Assembly (NCBI GenBank): GCA_035762175.1
Contig: DASTPP010000013.1
Coordinates: 9,031-73,030 of the forward strand
DNA: 64,000 bases
Source: DASTPP01 sp035762175
GTDB lineage: Bacteria > Myxococcota_A > Polyangia > Polyangiales > Polyangiaceae
Reading direction: 5' to 3'
In this document: positions 60,705-64,000 of the stretch, in pieces
Layout: the number at the start of each line of letters is the position of its first letter
Position numbering within the stretch: the first letter of the stretch is position 1
Notes under the pieces: generated by a model
The model's input: the letters and a program-made list of their open reading frames with translations, nothing else
What the model was told of the DNA's origin: nothing
Databases searched by the model: none
Made by a program: the position numbers and the translations under genes

Positions 60705-61344
60705 AATGATGCCGACCCGCCGACGCCCCCGCCGAGGGCGGGCCCTCGGGGCGGGCCGAGGCGTGGCGGGCGACGAGGGCGACCATGTCGGCGTACCAGC
60801 GGGGGAAGCTGGCCGGGTCGAGCACCTTGGCGCGATAGAGCTCGGCCAGCACGCGGTGGCGGGGGCCGGCGAGCAGGACGCGCTCGGGCCCGTTCTCGGG
60901 GCGCACGACGAGCACCGCGACCACCTCGTTGGCCGGGTAGCGGCGGCGCCGGGTCACGCGGCGCCCCAGGCGGTTTCGCACCTCGATCACGCCGCCCTCG
61001 GCGACGATCTCGGTGCGCGTCAGCACGCTGCGCACGAAGAGGCCCAGGACGGCGGCGCACAGGGCCCAGAAGGCGAGGGCGAGGGCCCAGAGCGCGGCCG
61101 AGATGGGGGGCAGCCGGTGGGCGAACTCGGCGAGCATGATGCCCATGCCGAGGCTCGAGCCGATGGCGACGAAGTAGAACATCTCGGGCTCGGGCCGGAA
61201 GACGAACCCGAAGGGCGCCGCGCGCACGACGTAGCCCGCGGGCTGGCGCTGCGAGAGCTCGTCGAGCTCGCTCTCGAGCTTCGCGGGGTCGCGCTCGACC
61301 TCGACCGGCGCGCGGTGCACGACGAGGGGGGCGGCCGGGGTCAC
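60703..61344 (-). CDS. Membrane protein coupled to hrpB, 213 aa
   Basis: The GTG start at 61344 overlaps the hrpB stop as GTGA. The frame is open much further upstream, but that stretch is antisense-free overlap with hrpB. The protein has two transmembrane helices (EMFYFVAIGSSLGMGIMLA and ISAALWALALAFWALCAAVL), then a cytosolic beta-rich domain (EIVAEGGVIEVRNRLGRRVT, EVVAVLVVRPENGPERVLLA) resembling a PH-like membrane domain, and a helical end. The function is unknown. Confidence 0.82.
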   Translation of the reverse strand: MTPAAPLVVHRAPVEVERDPAKLESELDELSQRQPAGYVVRAAPFGFVFRPEPEMFYFVAIGSSLGMGIMLAEFAHRLPPISAALWALALAFWALCAAVLGLFVRSVLTRTEIVAEGGVIEVRNRLGRRVTRRRRYPANEVVAVLVVRPENGPERVLLAGPRHRVLAELYRAKVLDPASFPRWYADMVALVARHASARPEGPPSAGASAGRHH

Positions 61345-63902
61345 GGGCGGGGCGGCCTTCGGGGCTCGGGCGGCAGGGGCCGCGAGGGGTCTTCGGGCCA
61401 GGGGTGGCGCGGGTAGCGGCGCCCGAGCTCGCGGCGCACCTGCGGGTAGAGGTTCGCCCAGAAGCTCTCGAGATCTTGCGTCACCTGCACCGCGCGCTGG
61501 TTCGGGGCGAGCAGGTGCACGACCAGCGGCACGCGGCCCCCGGCGAGCGAGGGCGCGGCCTTCAGGCCGAAGAAGTCTTGCAGCCGGCTCTCGACGTAGG
61601 GCGACCGCCCCGCGGGGTAGTGGATGGGCGCGCGCCGCCCGTTCGGCAGCGTCAGCCGCTCGGGCGCCCACTCGTCGAGCCGGGCGCGCGCCCCGGGGCC
61701 GAGGGCGGCCGTGAGCTCGTCGAGCAGGCTCGCCTCGCGCAGCTCGCGGAAGCTCGCGCGCCTCTCGCAGAGCCCGGCGACGAGGCGCGCGAGGCCCTCG
61801 TCGCCGAGGTCGGCGAAGGCGGGGTCGAGCGAGGCGACGAAGCGGGCGCGATCGAGCCAGCGGTCGAAGGCCTCGGGCGGCTCGACGAGCGACGCGAGCC
61901 CGCGCGCGAGCGCCGCCTTGGCGAGCCGGGCGGCGGCGGCCTCGCCGGACGCGGGGCGCGCCGCGGTCTCGTCGAGCACGAGCCCGTCGTAGACGAGGCG
62001 CTCGACCTCCTCGACGCGCTCGCGCTCGGCGTTCCAGGTGAGCTCGCGCTCGTCGCGCACCATCTCGGGGAAGAGCTCGAGCAGCCAGTCGGCCTCGACC
62101 GCGCTCGCCAGGCGCGCGACGGGGGCCGAGCCCTTGCGCTCGCCCGCCTCGGCGACGTCGGCCACGATCACGAAGGGCGCGTCGTGCACCACGCTCTCTT
62201 CGGCCAAGACGGCGGCGCCCCCGCCGGCGAGCACCACCTCGCGCCCGCCCGGCTTTCGGCGGCGCCCGACGCGGTCGGGGAAGGCGGCGAGCAGCGCCCG
62301 CAAGAGCGCCTCGTCGGCGGCCTCGGGCGAGGCGGGCCGGGGGGCGCGGCGGCGGTCGACGAGGCGCTTGAGCTGCGCGGCGGCGCGCCGGAGCGCGCCC
62401 ACGGCGCCCGGGTCGAAGCCCGCCGACGCGAGCTGTCCGCCCTCGACGCCCTCGAGATCGTGCAGATCGTCGAGGCGGGCCAGCACGTCGGAGCGCCCGC
62501 GCTCGCCCGCGCGCCCGCGGGCGCCGCCGCCGCCGCCGAACGAGACCCGCTCGCGGCGGCGGATCTCGCGCTCGCCCAGCACCGCCGCGGCGAGGCAGCC
62601 CTCGTCGGCGACGCCGAGCGCCTCGGCCTCGCAGAGCAGGCGTCCGAGCCGCGGGTGCAGGGGGAAGCGCAGCATGCGCTGCCCGAGCGGCGTCGCCTTG
62701 CCCCGGGCGTCGATGGCGCCGAGGCGGGTGAGCAGCGCGCGGGCGGCCTCGAGCGCGGCCTGGGGCGGCGGGTCGAGCCAGTCGAGCGAGGCGGGGTCGG
62801 GGCCCAAGGCGGACAGCTCGAGCAGGGGCTCGCTCAGATCGAGCCGCACGAGCTCGGGCGGGTCGAAGGCGGGGCGGCGCTGGTAGTCGCCCGCGGTGTA
62901 AAGGCGCAGGCAGACGCCGCGGCGGGTGCGGCCCGCGCGGCCGGCGCGCTGGTCGGCCGAGGCGCGGCTGATGGGGGCGGTGCGCAGGGCCGAGAAGCCT
63001 GTCCACGGGGAGTGGGTGGCGACGCGCGCGAGCCCGCTGTCGATGACGGCCGCGACGCCGTCGACGGTGATGCTGGACTCGGCCAAGTTGGTCGACAAGA
63101 TGATCTTGCGCCGCGGGCCCGGGGCGAGCACCCGGTCTTGCTCGGCGGCGGGCAGATCGCCGTGCAGCGCGCAGAGGTCGAGGCCTTGCGCCTCGGCGAG
63201 GGGCCGGCACGCCTCGTGCGCCTTGCGGATCTCGGCCGCCCCCGGCAGAAACACGAGCACGTGCCCGTCGAGCCCGCGGCGCACGAGCTCGCGCAGCGCC
63301 GAGGCGATCTGCGAGGCGAGCGGGCGCTCGTCGGGCTTGGGCGCGTGCTCGACCTCGACCTCGAAGGGCCGCCCCTCGGACCGCACGACCGGCGCCCCGA
63401 GAAAGGCCGCGACCCGCTCGACCTCGAGCGTCGCGCTCATCACGACGACGCGCAGGTCGGGCCTGGCGTTGCGCTGCAGGTGCGAGACCAGCGCGAAGGC
63501 CACGTCGGTCTGCAGGTGCCGCTCGTGGAACTCGTCGAGCACCACCGCCCCGACGCCGTGGAGCCAGGGGCGCGCGAGCAGCATGCGGGTGAAGACCCCC
63601 TCGGTGACGAAGCGCACGCGCGTCTCGGCCGAGACGGCGCTCTCGAAGCGCACGCTGTAGCCGACGCGCTTGCCCACGGGCTCGCCGAGCTCGTCGGCGA
63701 CCCGGCGCGCGGCCAGGCGGGCGGCGATGCGCCTGGGCTCGAGCACGACCACCTCGCCCGCGAGCCAAGGCGCCTCGAGCAGCGCCCGCGGCACCCGCGT
63801 CGTCTTGCCGGCGCCGGGGGGGGCGTCGAGCACGAGCCTCGGGGCGTCGCCGAGCGAGGCGACGATCGAGGGCAGGGCGGGGTCGATGGGCAGGGGCTGC
63901 AC
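61341..63902 (-). CDS. hrpB: ATP-dependent RNA helicase HrpB, 853 aa
   Basis: A DEAH-type helicase: motif I DAPPGAGKTTRVP near residue 27, Ia LEPRRIAARLAARRVA, motif II VLDEFHERHL (DEFH as usual for HrpB), III MSATLE, IV LVFLPGAAEIRK, V LSTNLAESSITVDGV, VI SRASADQRAGRAGRTRRGVC. The HrpB C-terminal domain is present (APERLTLPNGRRAPIHYPAG, SRLQDFFGLKAAP, NLYPQVRRELGRRYPRHPWP). It remodels RNA or RNPs; the exact role is unclear in most bacteria. Length is normal. Confidence 0.96.
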   Translation of the reverse strand: MQPLPIDPALPSIVASLGDAPRLVLDAPPGAGKTTRVPRALLEAPWLAGEVVVLEPRRIAARLAARRVADELGEPVGKRVGYSVRFESAVSAETRVRFVTEGVFTRMLLARPWLHGVGAVVLDEFHERHLQTDVAFALVSHLQRNARPDLRVVVMSATLEVERVAAFLGAPVVRSEGRPFEVEVEHAPKPDERPLASQIASALRELVRRGLDGHVLVFLPGAAEIRKAHEACRPLAEAQGLDLCALHGDLPAAEQDRVLAPGPRRKIILSTNLAESSITVDGVAAVIDSGLARVATHSPWTGFSALRTAPISRASADQRAGRAGRTRRGVCLRLYTAGDYQRRPAFDPPELVRLDLSEPLLELSALGPDPASLDWLDPPPQAALEAARALLTRLGAIDARGKATPLGQRMLRFPLHPRLGRLLCEAEALGVADEGCLAAAVLGEREIRRRERVSFGGGGGARGRAGERGRSDVLARLDDLHDLEGVEGGQLASAGFDPGAVGALRRAAAQLKRLVDRRRAPRPASPEAADEALLRALLAAFPDRVGRRRKPGGREVVLAGGGAAVLAEESVVHDAPFVIVADVAEAGERKGSAPVARLASAVEADWLLELFPEMVRDERELTWNAERERVEEVERLVYDGLVLDETAARPASGEAAAARLAKAALARGLASLVEPPEAFDRWLDRARFVASLDPAFADLGDEGLARLVAGLCERRASFRELREASLLDELTAALGPGARARLDEWAPERLTLPNGRRAPIHYPAGRSPYVESRLQDFFGLKAAPSLAGGRVPLVVHLLAPNQRAVQVTQDLESFWANLYPQVRRELGRRYPRHPWPEDPSRPLPPEPRRPPRP

Positions 63903-64000
63903 GGGCGCGGCTCTAGAGCGGTTCCCGGGTTCGTTGCGACTGCCTTCCGGCCCCCAAACTCGCCTCCGGCTCAGACAGTGGGGGCCCCGCCTTCAGGCAG

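Overview
The window is very GC-rich (roughly 70% or more) and reads as chromosome from a myxobacterium-like bacterium (Myxococcota, probably a Polyangiales relative). The basis is gene content: Ser/Thr protein kinases paired with PEGA-type proteins, an AgmX/PglI-type C-terminal domain, a secreted protein ending in a MYXO-CTERM-like tail, Cys-rich and proline-rich lipoproteins, an OmpA protein with thrombospondin type-3-like repeats, and a degenerate MglA-like protein. Species-level assignment is not possible from the sequence alone.

Region 1 (1-17.3 kb) looks like an accessory or defence island. Two related three-gene cassettes face away from each other across a 69-bp gap. The minus-strand cassette is a P-loop ATPase (3566-5137), a mid-size protein (2059-3564) and a large protein running off the window edge (1-2062). 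The plus-strand cassette starts with a DUF4338/DruA-like protein (5207-7459), followed by an ATPase (7456-9069), a mid-size protein (9062-10453) and a large protein (10453-13503). Genes within each cassette overlap or nearly touch at their starts and stops. The order small GDGK-type ATPase, then a protein with a winged-helix-like end, then a large protein recalls DptF-DptG-DptH of phosphorothioate-dependent (Dnd) restriction. No dnd modification genes are visible, and the large proteins show no P-loop in the visible part. A GHKL (Hsp90/MORC-like) ATPase and a sigma-70 family factor follow on the minus strand. Then comes about 1 kb without a convincing gene, and a tRNA-Asn gene whose 3' end points into the island, as expected for integration at a tRNA. 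This is the strongest candidate for an undescribed system.

Region 2 (17.3-34 kb) is ordinary chromosome: two paralogous lipoproteins, a hybrid histidine kinase, an HD (p)ppGpp-hydrolase-like protein, a TetR/enoyl-CoA hydratase pair with a clear double palindromic operator, an AgmX-like protein/TruA/HtrA-type protease cluster, a PEGA-like protein/RsmD pair, a ClpB-like disaggregase with an altered first ATPase site, and a Cys-rich lipoprotein.

Region 3 (34-47.5 kb) holds a GH15 glucoamylase/trehalase-type enzyme, an MNT-HEPN fusion protein, envelope and low-complexity proteins, a protein kinase-like protein, a DUF481 outer-membrane protein, a TerC-family membrane protein and a DJ-1/PfpI lipoprotein. 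Region 4 (47.5-64 kb) holds a kinase/PEGA/LamG cluster, an OmpA-family protein, a MYXO-CTERM-like protein, a HAD hydrolase, a primase-polymerase coupled to an exonuclease/endonuclease/phosphatase protein, an AlkB-like dioxygenase, a methyltransferase, the MglA-like protein, and HrpB helicase with a coupled membrane protein.

Short tandem repeats of 30-45 bp are common between genes and often abut stop codons. Three genes look as if single-base indels moved their stop codons, which may be real or residual sequence errors.
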